Assembly: GCA_913051785.1 (NCBI GenBank)
Contig: CAJXCK010000002.1
Coordinates: 1 to 53,436 of the forward strand
Reading direction: 5' to 3'
Origin: an uncultured Gammaproteobacteria bacterium
GTDB taxonomy: Bacteria; Pseudomonadota; Gammaproteobacteria; Pseudomonadales; Azotimanducaceae
Length of the DNA: 53,436 nt
How positions within the stretch are numbered: position 1 is the stretch's first letter; every line of letters begins with the position of its first letter. The position numbers and the translations under genes are program-made. Under the pieces are notes generated by a model. The model did not search any database. It was not told the DNA's origin and was given only the letters and a program-made list of their open reading frames with translations. Below are positions 9,467 to 18,433 of the stretch, one piece after another.

Positions 9467-10471
9467 TTAAGATTTCCCTATTCTCAGTGCCTGAGCCAAC
9501 TGCAAAACTGCCATCGCATACATAGGGCTCCTGTTGTACCGAGTGATCACATAAAAATTCCACTCACCCAACCAATATTCTGACTCAGCATCAGATCTCA
9601 GTCGAATAAGAGCCACTGTCTTCTCCAAATGCGTAGATGGGACCTTGAACCCCATTTCCAACAATTGCGATCCGGTCATATTTGGTCTCATATCAGAAAA
9701 TGAGTTTTCAGGTAATTCCCTGAATTCGGGATCCAGCTCAAGTCTTATCGCAACTCCGGCACCTTTCTCCCAATTGTGAGCTGATAAGTAATTAGCAACA
9801 CTTCCTATTGCATCCGCGCGACTATTCCAAATATCTCTTTTTCCGTCTCCATCTGAATCAACAGCGTAAGCTCTATAGCTTGACGGCATAAACTGGCCGT
9901 AACCCATGGCACCGGCATAGGACCCCTTTAACTCTAACGGAGACTTACCTTCTTCTCGCGTCAACAGAAGAAACGCTTCAAGTTCTTTCCTAAAAAAACG
10001 GCTCCTCGGAGGATAATCGAAGGCTAGAGTTGATAAAGCGGAAATAACGTGGTGATTTCCTGTGACCTTACCATAGCGAGTCTCAACGCCAATTATTGCT
10101 GTAATAATTTCTCCGGGAACGCCAGATCGGTCTTCAGCGTCACTAATATCTTTTTCATTTTCTTCCCAGAATTTTATCCCGTTGTTAATTCTAGAATTGT
10201 CGAGGAAGATTTCTCGGTATTCTCGCCATGCTAAGCGTTTTTCAGCTGGCTTTGATATGAGGTCTAGAATTCCCTGATCACGATAAACTTGGGAAAAAAG
10301 TTTTCGCAACTCAGATTCATCATAATCATGCCGCTTTTTCATTTCTTTAAAAAATTTCTGTGCGGCAACGTTTTCCGAATAATCGCCAGCCGATACTTGC
10401 ACAGAAAATAGACACCCATTTAAAAAGAGTGCCGCGGAGAGGTATACCGTTGTTTTTCTAAAGCATGTCAC
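9467..10471 (-). CDS. mltB: Membrane-bound lytic murein transglycosylase B
   Basis: MltB cleaves the MurNAc-GlcNAc bond of peptidoglycan to form 1,6-anhydro ends. The 334-residue protein has an N-terminal lipoprotein signal with an LNGC lipobox (Cys20). The catalytic glutamate lies in IIGVETRYG (Glu130), and the family signature AMGYGQFMPSSYRAYAVD with DSDGDGKRDIWN follows in the middle of the protein. The start is GTG 10471. It lies between rodA (11 bp upstream) and rlpA, so it is co-transcribed with the elongasome genes. The fit to the MltB family is strong; whether it is lipidated or soluble rests on the lipobox. Confidence 0.93.
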   Translation of the reverse strand: MTCFRKTTVYLSAALFLNGCLFSVQVSAGDYSENVAAQKFFKEMKKRHDYDESELRKLFSQVYRDQGILDLISKPAEKRLAWREYREIFLDNSRINNGIKFWEENEKDISDAEDRSGVPGEIITAIIGVETRYGKVTGNHHVISALSTLAFDYPPRSRFFRKELEAFLLLTREEGKSPLELKGSYAGAMGYGQFMPSSYRAYAVDSDGDGKRDIWNSRADAIGSVANYLSAHNWEKGAGVAIRLELDPEFRELPENSFSDMRPNMTGSQLLEMGFKVPSTHLEKTVALIRLRSDAESEYWLGEWNFYVITRYNRSPMYAMAVLQLAQALRIGKS

Positions 10472-10482
10472 GAGTCAGCTCC

Positions 10483-11616
10483 TCACCAGGCCTTATGAAA
10501 TCTCATAGACATTATCATCCCGAAGCAAAGTAGTAGCGTCACGACAGAACTTCCTCCATAACTAATCAGAGGCAAGGGCACACCGACGACCGGAAGTAAG
10601 CCACTCACCATAGCTATATTCACACCGAAATAAAAAAAGAAAGTCATTGATAAGGCCCCGCCAAACAATCGTACAAACGTACTCTCTGAGGTCACAGCTA
10701 AATATAAAGCACGTGCAAGCACAGCAATATAGAGAGCCAGCAAGACACTAACGCCGATAAGCCCAAACTCTTCAGCAATCACCGCTATTATAAAATCCGT
10801 TTGGGCCTCTGGTAAAAAATCAAGATGACTTTGAGTACCTTTTCCTAGTCCTTTACCTAGCAAGCCGCCCGAGCCAATTGCTGTGGTGGATTGCATGATA
10901 TTCCAGCCAGTTCCCAGGGGATCGGCCTCTGGTCCAGACAAGAGCGTAACGACTCTTTGTTTTTGATTACCGGTCATTGCGAAAGCCCAAAATAGTGGCA
11001 ACGTTATCGCGACAAATGCCGAAGCAGATAAGATCCATCTCCAGGATATGCCCGCTAGAAAAAGAACCGAAAGCCCAGCTCCCGCGACAAGAATGCTCGT
11101 ACCAAGGTCCGGCTGTGCATAAATTAGCGAAACGGGCAAAATAACAAGGATAAGAGAGATCCACACATGCTTGCTGCGAAGTGGAATCTGTTTGTTCTGC
11201 AGATACCAAGCCAGACCCATTGGAACCGTGATCTTTACCAATTCAGATGGCTGAAATCGAAAAAGCCCGTAGAAATCCAGCCATCTCTGAGAGCCTTTTA
11301 CTTTCACCCCAAAAAAAATCACCAGAATTAATAAAAATATCCCTAGTAAGTAGAAACCAACCGCCCATCTAAGATAAATGCTTGGGGGCGCTTGGGCCGC
11401 GAGAACAAGAATGCCAAGGCCTATCGTCATTCTCCCTAACTGATCGTAAAACAGAGTCATGTCGGCTCCGGAGACGCTACTCATCACCACTAATCCGCAA
11501 CTACACAGGGCTAGAACTAATATTAGTAACGTCGGATCCAAATGAATTCTATTCAGCCTATTGGTCGCACCATGGCTCCGGCCACCCGGTAGACTTCGTT
11601 CGAAATCCTTACTCAA
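10483..11616 (-). CDS. rodA: Rod-shape peptidoglycan polymerase RodA (SEDS family)
   Basis: RodA polymerises lipid II into glycan strands in the elongasome, partnered by PBP2. The 377-residue protein is polytopic with about ten hydrophobic segments. SEDS signatures include FRFQPSELVKI (about 120-130), DLGTS near 170, the loop FLPEAQTDFI with its conserved acidic residue (about 269-278), and the C-terminal VGVPLPLISYGGSS. The start is TTG 11616, overlapping the mrdA stop by 4 bp (TTGA). This couples translation to its transpeptidase partner. Also known as mrdB. Confidence 0.96.
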   Translation of the reverse strand: MSKDFERSLPGGRSHGATNRLNRIHLDPTLLILVLALCSCGLVVMSSVSGADMTLFYDQLGRMTIGLGILVLAAQAPPSIYLRWAVGFYLLGIFLLILVIFFGVKVKGSQRWLDFYGLFRFQPSELVKITVPMGLAWYLQNKQIPLRSKHVWISLILVILPVSLIYAQPDLGTSILVAGAGLSVLFLAGISWRWILSASAFVAITLPLFWAFAMTGNQKQRVVTLLSGPEADPLGTGWNIMQSTTAIGSGGLLGKGLGKGTQSHLDFLPEAQTDFIIAVIAEEFGLIGVSVLLALYIAVLARALYLAVTSESTFVRLFGGALSMTFFFYFGVNIAMVSGLLPVVGVPLPLISYGGSSVVTLLLCFGMIMSMRFHKAW

Positions 11617-13556
11617 AGTAGATCCGCGGGGCCGCTCTGAAATCTAGCCGAGTATTCACTTTTATCTGCATAAAGATCCTTTACCAGATAAGAGTCTATT
11701 ATTTTACGAGCTATGGGACCTGCTACCGAACTACCTCCACCACCATTCTCGACTAACACAGCCAACGCTATTTTAGGATCATGAGTCGGAGCAAATGCCA
11801 TGAACCAGGCGTGTTTACGTTCGAACTCAGACAACACGTCCTCATCATATTCTTCACCTTGAGATATCTCAACCACTTGGGCTGTTCCAGATTTCCCCGC
11901 CATGCGATAAGGAATATTCTGTCCGATATATGCCCAGGCGGTCCCATTATTTCCATACCCTTGACCGCCTAGATGCACTACGTCTTCCATCGCTTCTGCC
12001 ATTCGTTCCCAATCTAATGGGGTAAGTCCCGTCACTTGTCTCGACCTGATATCTGAATATTCCCTGGCGTCAACCGAGGCAGATTTCGGAGTACTTTTGA
12101 CCATTCTCAGATCAACTAGCTCTCCCCGATTGGCGATAGTTGCGGCCAGGTAAGCCACCTGAACAGGTGTTACTAATAAGTCTCCCTGTCCTATTCCGAG
12201 GTTGACGCTGTCTCCCTGGTACCACTTTTCTGCTCGGGAATTAAGCTTCCATTCTTCATTGGGAACTAATCCTGTCACTACGGAAGGGAAATCCGAGATC
12301 AGTTTTTTACCGTAGCCGAATTGCTCGGTGAATTTCGCAAGCCTTCCAATATCCATCCGGCTGGCCACGTCGTAAAAATATATGTTTGATGAGCGATAGA
12401 TCGCCCTGCGGAGGTCCACTTTGCCTTGCCCACCTGGATTCTTTGGCGTCCACGCCCAGTCTCGATAAACTCTATCTCTACCTGGCAGGCTAAAAGTTCC
12501 CCTATCGTCAATGATCGTATCCCAATCCATCAGGCCGAAAGATATGCCTCCCAGACCAACGATCGGCTTGAAGGTTGAACCAGGAGCATACTGTCCTTCC
12601 GCAGCACGATTAAAAAAAGGTTTCGAGACGGAATTTTTTATCTCCTCAAATTCCGTCTCGCTAAAACCAGTAACAAAGGTGTTAGGGTCATAACCCGGCT
12701 TGCTCACCATGGCCAGGATCCCGCCTGTTTCTGGCTCTATCGCGACCACTGCACCACGAAAATTTCCCAAGGCATTGTAAGCAGCAACCTGAAGTTCGGC
12801 GTCCAGGTACATATGCAAATCTTTGCCCACGACCGCCTGTTGTTTATCGATAACTTTTTTTATCCGTCCGTGAGCGTCTGTTTCGATAGTCTGGAAACCA
12901 ACTTGTCCCATTAGCCGATCTTCATAGAACGCCTCTACTCCCCTGCGACCAACGAATCGAGTACCACGGTAACGATTTTTTTCTAAAGTGCGAAGGTCGT
13001 TCTGCGTAATTCTCCTAACCGATCCGACCGCGTGAGCCGTAAGCTCTGCGAGCGGGTAGTTGCGAACCAACCGAGAGGAAACTTCCAAGCCCTTTTTTAT
13101 GTGCCGATTCACTGCGAGAATGGCTAATTGACGATCTGACAAAGAGTCTATTATTTCGACAGATTCACCTGGCGTCCGCGGTCTTTGTAAATTTTTCGCA
13201 AAGGACTCAAGATCACTTTCCTTCAAGTTAAGAAGCCCTTTCAAGTCCTGGACTGTCGCTTCTAATGAACCAACCTTCTCTGGGATAACCCCTAAAGATG
13301 ACGCTGTTACATTCTCAGCAAGAAGCCTTCCGTTACGATCAAATATTAGTCCTCTAGGGGGTGTGAGGGGCGCAACTCGGATTCGATTCTCATCGGACCT
13401 TAGACTGAAAACTTCATGTTCTATCACCTGCAATTGGAAAAATCTGCCAAATAGTGCGAGAACAAAAAGGCATGCCACCGCGAAAAGAATCGATGCCCTA
13501 CTTGAGACCAAAGCCTTTTCGACTTCGATATTCTTTATAGTGACAGAGCTTCGCAA
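11613..13556 (-). CDS. mrdA: Penicillin-binding protein 2 (elongasome transpeptidase)
   Basis: PBP2 cross-links glycan strands made by RodA during cylindrical growth. The 647-residue protein has a single N-terminal membrane anchor (about 21-45), then the dimerisation or pedestal domain beginning TPPRGLIFDRNGRLLAEN. The transpeptidase domain has acyl-serine STFK (327-330), SSN (389-391) and KSGT (555-558). The start is TTG 13556, 9 bp after rlmH. It overlaps rodA by 4 bp, and the order rlmH-mrdA-rodA is conserved in gammaproteobacteria. Confidence 0.96.
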   Translation of the reverse strand: MRSSVTIKNIEVEKALVSSRASILFAVACLFVLALFGRFFQLQVIEHEVFSLRSDENRIRVAPLTPPRGLIFDRNGRLLAENVTASSLGVIPEKVGSLEATVQDLKGLLNLKESDLESFAKNLQRPRTPGESVEIIDSLSDRQLAILAVNRHIKKGLEVSSRLVRNYPLAELTAHAVGSVRRITQNDLRTLEKNRYRGTRFVGRRGVEAFYEDRLMGQVGFQTIETDAHGRIKKVIDKQQAVVGKDLHMYLDAELQVAAYNALGNFRGAVVAIEPETGGILAMVSKPGYDPNTFVTGFSETEFEEIKNSVSKPFFNRAAEGQYAPGSTFKPIVGLGGISFGLMDWDTIIDDRGTFSLPGRDRVYRDWAWTPKNPGGQGKVDLRRAIYRSSNIYFYDVASRMDIGRLAKFTEQFGYGKKLISDFPSVVTGLVPNEEWKLNSRAEKWYQGDSVNLGIGQGDLLVTPVQVAYLAATIANRGELVDLRMVKSTPKSASVDAREYSDIRSRQVTGLTPLDWERMAEAMEDVVHLGGQGYGNNGTAWAYIGQNIPYRMAGKSGTAQVVEISQGEEYDEDVLSEFERKHAWFMAFAPTHDPKIALAVLVENGGGGSSVAGPIARKIIDSYLVKDLYADKSEYSARFQSGPADLL

Positions 13557-13565
13557 TTCATCACC

Positions 13566-14039
13566 CTAAGATCTGTGATACGGGTGGCCAGTCCGAATAC
13601 TCTCAGCCCGATAAATAGCCTCCAGCACCAGTAGTCTTGCCAAATGGTGAGGAAACGTCAGTCTTGACAATGAAATCACCTCATTTGCTCTTCGCACAAC
13701 CAACTCGTGCAAACCATCAGCATCACCAACAACGAGCTTAATTTTCTTCCCCAAAGAGCGCCATGCCTCCAGCTTTAGAACTAACTCTTCACTCGAAACT
13801 GATTGTCCGCGCTCATCAAAGACGACAACCCAATCAGAATTATTTGTGCCTTTCAAAAAATCTTTCACTGCCTTCGAAGCCTTGGAAATAGTTCCCGAAC
13901 CTGCAATTTTCCCGGACCCTTGCTCTTTTACGCTGATTTCCATTGAACCCACTAGTCGCTTTAAATAAACATCGCAGCCTTCCTCAATCCAACTAGGGGA
14001 CCTACCACCGAAAAAGTTTAGAGTTAGTTTCAGAGACAT
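13566..14039 (-). CDS. rlmH: 23S rRNA pseudouridine-1915 N3-methyltransferase
   Basis: RlmH is a small SPOUT methyltransferase that methylates pseudouridine 1915 of 23S rRNA on assembled ribosomes. The ATG at 14039 gives 157 residues, close to the 155 usual for the family, and removes a spurious upstream extension. Visible features are VVVFDERGQSVSSEE (about 71-85), the SAM-knot region VVGDADGL (103-110) and the C-terminal SLSRLTFPHHLARLLVLEAIYRA...HPYHRS. The glycine-rich knot reads GDADG where many homologues have GGPEG or GGADG, an unusual second residue. It is 20 bp downstream of rsfS. Confidence 0.95.
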   Translation of the reverse strand: MSLKLTLNFFGGRSPSWIEEGCDVYLKRLVGSMEISVKEQGSGKIAGSGTISKASKAVKDFLKGTNNSDWVVVFDERGQSVSSEELVLKLEAWRSLGKKIKLVVGDADGLHELVVRRANEVISLSRLTFPHHLARLLVLEAIYRAESIRTGHPYHRS

Positions 14040-14059
14040 GGAAAATTTACAAATACTCC

Positions 14060-14398
14060 CTAGGGTGGATAAGTCGCAAAGCCTTTCCAAAAATCCTCTA
14101 GCTGATATTTATCTCGAGACTCCTTGTCCATGATGTGCACGACGATATCGCCAAAATCAACTAGCACCCATTGATTGTCCTCATGACCCTCTACTCCAAT
14201 AGTTTTGAGTCGGAGCATCTTTGTTTTTTCTACGATATTTCTAAAAATTGCCCGAACATGGGTCTTCGAATTACCAGACACAACGACGAAGTAATCGGCT
14301 AAGGCAGATTTCTCGCTGATCTTCAAAACCCTGGGATCTACACCTTTTGCATTTTCCAGCATCACAAGAACTTCGCTTAACAGTTTATTAACTTCCAA
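14060..14398 (-). CDS. rsfS: Ribosomal silencing factor RsfS
   Basis: RsfS binds L14 on the 50S subunit and blocks subunit joining when nutrients are low. The 112-residue protein has the family core: ALADYFVVVSGNSKTHVRAI, then GVEGHEDNQWVLVDFGDIVVHI, and a C-terminal ESRDKYQLEDFW. The start is TTG 14398, the only reasonable initiator covering the first helix, with AGGA upstream. It lies 11 bp downstream of nadD and upstream of rlmH, the standard nadD-rsfS-rlmH order, so the three are one transcript. Confidence 0.94.
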   Translation of the reverse strand: MEVNKLLSEVLVMLENAKGVDPRVLKISEKSALADYFVVVSGNSKTHVRAIFRNIVEKTKMLRLKTIGVEGHEDNQWVLVDFGDIVVHIMDKESRDKYQLEDFWKGFATYPP

Positions 14399-14409
14399 AT
14401 CAACAAGTC

Positions 14410-15033
14410 CTATAGACAGTATAGTTCATGATCAGCAATATAACCGGCGACCTTAGAGTCCAAAAGGCCTTCAGTGGAATCCCCCTCCCGCAGCCTTTTT
14501 CGGATATCCGAGGAGGATATTTCTGGCATCTCTAAATCAAGAATACAGACCGTTCCTACATTATCCCGAGCATTTTTGGTAACCCGACTCTCTTTTAATA
14601 AACGCTCCTTATGTTTCGCTACCAGCCCCGAGTCTACAGAACGGTCAATAACAATTAAGCTGCAGTAGTGCAAAATCTGCTGCCAATCCCGCCACTCCGG
14701 GAGCGTCACAAAGGAGTCCTGCCCCAGTATCCAAAAAAAATTCGATGCACCGTGAGCGTCACCAAAACTTTTTAGCGTATCGATCGTGTATGAGCTTCCC
14801 CACCTTATCTCGGAGTCATCTGGGACAAGATTAGGATAGCCTTCACAAGCCAACTCTAGCATTTCCCAGCGATGACGAATGCTTTCTGACTTTGCTTCTT
14901 TGTGCGGAGGATTCGCAGACAGGACCATTCTAACGGCTTTCATATGAAACGCTTGCCTTACTCGTTCCGCTGCAAAACAGTGTCCTAAATGAATTGGGTC
15001 GAAAGTTCCACCATAGAGACCGTCGGAAAACAT
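14410..15033 (-). CDS. nadD: Nicotinate-nucleotide adenylyltransferase
   Basis: NadD couples nicotinate mononucleotide with ATP to form deamido-NAD in NAD synthesis. The 207-residue protein has the nucleotidyltransferase motif GTFDPIHLGH (9-18) that binds ATP phosphates and, near the C terminus, the second motif ISSSDIRKRL. The conserved tryptophan-rich centre FFWILGQDSFVTLPEWRDW is also present. It lies 19 bp after proA and 11 bp before rsfS. The start is ATG 15033. Confidence 0.95.
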   Translation of the reverse strand: MFSDGLYGGTFDPIHLGHCFAAERVRQAFHMKAVRMVLSANPPHKEAKSESIRHRWEMLELACEGYPNLVPDDSEIRWGSSYTIDTLKSFGDAHGASNFFWILGQDSFVTLPEWRDWQQILHYCSLIVIDRSVDSGLVAKHKERLLKESRVTKNARDNVGTVCILDLEMPEISSSDIRKRLREGDSTEGLLDSKVAGYIADHELYCL

Positions 15034-15052
15034 TTAAGATCTCAAAAAAATC

Positions 15053-16315
15053 TTATCGTTCACGGATCTCACCATTCCCATATACAACATATTTTTGGGA
15101 TGTTAGCCCCTCTAATCCGACCGGCCCTCTCGCATGCAATTTATCTGTCGAGATACCAATCTCAGCCCCCAAACCGTACTCGAAACCGTCAGCAAATTGT
15201 GTGGAGGCGTTTAACATAACACTTGCGGAATCTACTTCGGCTAAGAACTTCTGCGCAGAGGGGAGATGATTTGTTACTATCGCATCTGTATGGTGAGAAC
15301 CGTAATGATTTATATGTGCTATCGCAGCATCTAGCGATTCCATAACGCCGATAGACAATTTTGGACCCAAATATTCTTCGGACCAGTCGGCATCCCTAGC
15401 CAAATCCATCCCAAAAATCTTTACCGCCTTATCACAACCGACCATCTCAATTCCGGCTTCTTGGAATAACGGACATAGCTTCCCCAACAACTCACCAGAT
15501 ATATCTTCATGCACTAGCAGTGTTTCCATCGCATTGCAGACACCAAATTTTTCAGCTTTCGAGTTAAACGCGATCGCACTGGCAGTTTCTAAATCCGCTA
15601 AGTCGTCAACATAAACATGGCATACCCCATCTAGGTGTTTTATCACGGGTATACTGGAGTCCCTACTCACCCGCTCTATCAGACCCTTACCCCCACGTGG
15701 GATTACGACATCAATAAAGTCGGATAACCTCAGCATCTCAGAGACGCCCTCTCGATCTTTCTTCTCCACTACTTGAACCGCCGTCTGGGGCAACGCGGAA
15801 CGCACCAGTCCGCGTTGAATACAACTGCTCAAGGCTAAATTAGAATTCAAAGCTTCGGAGCCTCCTCTCAAGATACAAGCGTTTCCAGATTTCAGACACA
15901 AGGCCGCAGCATCAACAGTTACATTAGGTCTGGATTCATAAATAATCGCAATTACCCCGAGAGCTACGCGCATTTTCCCGACTTGAATTCCCGACGGCAG
16001 ATAGGACAAATCAGTTATTTCTCCCACGGGATCTGTGAGATTGTCTATCTGGATAACGCCCTCTATCATCTTATCGATTGTTTTAAGGTCCAACGACAAT
16101 CTATCCAGTAGAGGCCCTTCTAAGTTTGCATCTTTAGCCGCTTCCATATCTTTCTCATTGGCAATCAGAATGCTTGATCTCCCAACATCAATTTCTTCAG
16201 CTACGAGACGCAAAGCTTCTGATTTTTGTGCGGAGGTTGACCGTGAGATTTGCCGAGACGCGGCTCGGGACTCTTTAGCCAATCCTATAAAATAGTCACT
16301 TAAACCGCTATTCAT
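15053..16315 (-). CDS. proA: Gamma-glutamyl phosphate reductase
   Basis: ProA reduces gamma-glutamyl phosphate with NADPH to glutamate-5-semialdehyde, the second step of proline synthesis. The 420-residue protein is normal length and belongs to the aldehyde dehydrogenase superfamily. The catalytic cysteine is in KFGVCNAMETLL (Cys260), the NADPH segment is YESRPNVTVDAAALC (about 126-140), and the signature VIPRGGKGLI is near 204-213. proB is not adjacent, as in Pseudomonas-like genomes. It lies 20 bp after the LON-domain gene and 19 bp before nadD. Confidence 0.96.
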   Translation of the reverse strand: MNSGLSDYFIGLAKESRAASRQISRSTSAQKSEALRLVAEEIDVGRSSILIANEKDMEAAKDANLEGPLLDRLSLDLKTIDKMIEGVIQIDNLTDPVGEITDLSYLPSGIQVGKMRVALGVIAIIYESRPNVTVDAAALCLKSGNACILRGGSEALNSNLALSSCIQRGLVRSALPQTAVQVVEKKDREGVSEMLRLSDFIDVVIPRGGKGLIERVSRDSSIPVIKHLDGVCHVYVDDLADLETASAIAFNSKAEKFGVCNAMETLLVHEDISGELLGKLCPLFQEAGIEMVGCDKAVKIFGMDLARDADWSEEYLGPKLSIGVMESLDAAIAHINHYGSHHTDAIVTNHLPSAQKFLAEVDSASVMLNASTQFADGFEYGLGAEIGISTDKLHARGPVGLEGLTSQKYVVYGNGEIRER

Positions 16316-16335
16316 AAGACGACTCGCATAGAAAT

Positions 16336-16938
16336 TTAGTTATGAAACTTATCAATTATTTCACGCAACCGCGATAGACGTTCCTCAGCAGAATCTATCT
16401 CCAACAACTTCTGTTTTTCTTCGGGAGCTACGGGCAGAAGATCAGATAGCCGATAGCTAACTGATTTGGCTTTTGTTAGGTCCACATCTAATTTCAACTC
16501 TTGGACCAAAGGATGTTTCATGAGCTCGATTAAGACCTTCAACAACTCCCCATGCTCTTCCGTAATCTCCGAATCACATTCATCAGCGAGAAAGGAAACA
16601 TGGCCAATCATCAATCCATCGGACGCAGATTCGGCCCTATCCACAACAAATCTGCGCTCACCGGAAGCAATCACCGTCAAGATTCCCTTCTCCGTCTGAG
16701 AGAAATCGAAAACCCTTGCTTCCGTTCCAACATTATGAAATTCCACCTTTGAACCATGCGAATCATTCATCACCTCACCGCCTCGCCTCAATAGAACAAC
16801 GCCAAAAGGCGAGGAGTCTCTCATGCAATTCGCGATCATATCCAAGTAGCGCGGTTCGAAAATTCTAAGTGGTAGCACCCCTCCAGGGAAAAGGACCGTT
16901 CCCAAAGGGAAAAGCGGTAATTCGTGAATATCTCTCAA
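16336..16938 (-). CDS. LON substrate-binding-domain protein
   Basis: A 200-residue cytoplasmic protein matches the N-terminal substrate-recognition (LAN) domain of Lon protease but lacks the AAA+ and protease domains. The start is typical: HELPLFPLGTVLFPGGVLPLRIFEPRYLDM, quoted here as two adjoining stretches 5-20 and 21-34. A beta-rich core (FGVVLLRRGGEV, VGTEARVFDF) and a helical C terminus follow. The start is TTG 16938; no ATG would keep the conserved first strand. The function of stand-alone LON-domain proteins is not established. It heads the minus-strand unit that runs into proA, 20 bp downstream. Confidence 0.85.
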   Translation of the reverse strand: MRDIHELPLFPLGTVLFPGGVLPLRIFEPRYLDMIANCMRDSSPFGVVLLRRGGEVMNDSHGSKVEFHNVGTEARVFDFSQTEKGILTVIASGERRFVVDRAESASDGLMIGHVSFLADECDSEITEEHGELLKVLIELMKHPLVQELKLDVDLTKAKSVSYRLSDLLPVAPEEKQKLLEIDSAEERLSRLREIIDKFHN

Positions 16939-17027
16939 AGGCGGGTTGCCTATCCAAATAATTTCCCTAATCTACACCAACCTTTAGGATTTTAAACCCA
17001 TACGGAGCCAAAAAAGGTCAATAGAGC

Positions 17028-17876
17028 ATGGGCGATCAAATAGATTGGCTGCAGATCATAATCCTGAGTTTCTTGCAGGGCTTAACTGAGTTTTTACCTA
17101 TCTCGAGCTCTGCTCATCTAATCATCCCCTCTCAAATCGGCATCTGGAGCGATCAAGGTCTTACTTTCGATGTCGCGGTACATTTTGGTTCACTCTTCGC
17201 CGTGATAGTCTACTTTCGAAGCGAGGTTCGCGACTTGATCCGCCAACTAGTTGCGCTAGTAAGAAATATTTTGGCATTCAAGTTGGAGTTAGGGAATGAA
17301 CCAGTTAAGGAAGAGGGCTCAATCGACCTCATTCACCTGATTGTCGCCACAATTCCAATATTGTTAGCCGGTTTTATCTTAAAAGACCTTGCAGAAAATC
17401 AGCTACGCTCCCTTCCAATCATCGCCACATCTACCATTCTTTTTGGTTTGATCCTTTGGCTGGCGGACAACAAAGGCACAGCTGGGAAAACCACAACACG
17501 GATGAATTTATCTCGAGCCTTTTTAATTGGCGTTGCGCAAATTGCCGCGATAATCCCGGGCGCTTCTCGTTCTGGAGTCACTATAAGTGCCGGCCTCTTT
17601 TTGGGACTAGATCGAGAGAGCGCATCTAGATTTTCCTTGATGCTAGGAATACCGACAATATGTGGCGCAATGATTTTATTAACCAGTCAGATACCTATTG
17701 CCGATCTTTCATCTATTTCGATTAGTTTCATGGGCGCGGCACTAATCTCATTCTCCGTCGCTTATGCGTCCATACATTATTTTTTAAAATACATCTCTGA
17801 GTGGGGGTTTTTTCCCTTCGTTATCTATCGATTATGTCTAGGCATCTTCCTGTTTTATTTATCTTTTTCAGCTTAG
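17028..17876 (+). CDS. uppP: Undecaprenyl-diphosphate phosphatase
   Basis: UppP (BacA) dephosphorylates undecaprenyl diphosphate at the membrane to recycle the lipid carrier for peptidoglycan and other surface glycans. The 282-residue protein has about eight hydrophobic segments. Its signatures are the N-terminal [17 protein letters not shown] (about 15-31), with the catalytic glutamate and serines, and the second motif [13 protein letters not shown] (about 178-190). It is a plus-strand gene on its own, divergent from the LON-domain gene by 89 bp, and its stop overlaps the convergent ssb stop by 4 bp. It supplies carrier lipid to the RodA/PBP2 machinery encoded upstream. Confidence 0.96.
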   Translation: MGDQIDWLQIIILSFLQGLTEFLPISSSAHLIIPSQIGIWSDQGLTFDVAVHFGSLFAVIVYFRSEVRDLIRQLVALVRNILAFKLELGNEPVKEEGSIDLIHLIVATIPILLAGFILKDLAENQLRSLPIIATSTILFGLILWLADNKGTAGKTTTRMNLSRAFLIGVAQIAAIIPGASRSGVTISAGLFLGLDRESASRFSLMLGIPTICGAMILLTSQIPIADLSSISISFMGAALISFSVAYASIHYFLKYISEWGFFPFVIYRLCLGIFLFYLSFSA

Positions 17877-18328
17877 AAAGGGATATCGTCCTTATGAAGC
17901 CCGCTAGGATCTTCAAGTGATTTTTCTGCAGCATCACCAGCCTCTAATGAAAGTGAGGGTCCATCTAGGGGAGGCGTCTGTGTTTCAGAGTACCCCTTGG
18001 AATCAAGCATCTGTAGCTCTCTAGCATTTACTTCGGTTCGGTATTTCTTTTGCCCATCTTGTTCCCAGCTCGACGTTCTAAGTTGGCCTTCAATGTATAC
18101 TTTCGAGCCCTTCTTCAGATATTCGCCCGCGACCTCAGCTAATCTGGCAAAACAGACAATGTTGTGCCACTCGGTTCTTTCTTGCTGCTCTCCTGAAGAT
18201 CTGTCTTTCCAGATTTCAGAAGTAGCTATACTGAAACGAGTCACAGCAGTTCCGTTTTGCGCGTATCTTGTTTCAGGGTCCCGTCCAACATTGCCCAGCA
18301 AGATAACCTTGTTAACGCCCCTCGCCAA
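17873..18328 (-). CDS. ssb: Single-stranded DNA-binding protein
   Basis: SSB coats single-stranded DNA in replication, repair and recombination. The 151-residue protein has an N-terminal OB fold (about 1-108: [36 protein letters not shown]), a short flexible linker and the acidic tip DDIPF that recruits partner proteins. The start is TTG 18328 with a strong GGAGGAG ribosome site. It is divergent from uvrA by 105 bp, the usual arrangement. I did not find a LexA box in that spacer. Its linker is shorter than in enteric SSB. Confidence 0.96.
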   Translation of the reverse strand: MARGVNKVILLGNVGRDPETRYAQNGTAVTRFSIATSEIWKDRSSGEQQERTEWHNIVCFARLAEVAGEYLKKGSKVYIEGQLRTSSWEQDGQKKYRTEVNARELQMLDSKGYSETQTPPLDGPSLSLEAGDAAEKSLEDPSGLHKDDIPF

Positions 18329-18415
18329 ATTACTCTCCTCCCTGTTCCATCAAAGCCATGAAACCCTCTACTCTTTCAACAATGAATATGTGTCTAAGTC
18401 ATTAAGAAATCAACC

Positions 18416-18424
18416 TGATACACT
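18416..18424 (+). promoter_or_regulatory. Candidate extended -10 promoter for uvrA
   Basis: TGATACACT in the ssb-uvrA spacer is a -10-like hexamer TACACT with the TG extension. Transcription would begin near 18431, only about 3 nt before the annotated uvrA ATG. The message would then be nearly leaderless, or initiation would occur at a downstream TTG (18467). No convincing -35 is seen. Confidence 0.35.
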
Positions 18425-18433
18425 ACCTTTTAT

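Noticed and set aside
14040-14090. 17-residue extension of rlmH
   Set aside because: It overlaps rsfS. The ATG at 14039 gives the normal family length.
18329-18433. LexA (SOS) box between ssb and uvrA
   Set aside because: This spacer often carries one, but no CTGT-N8-ACAG match is present.
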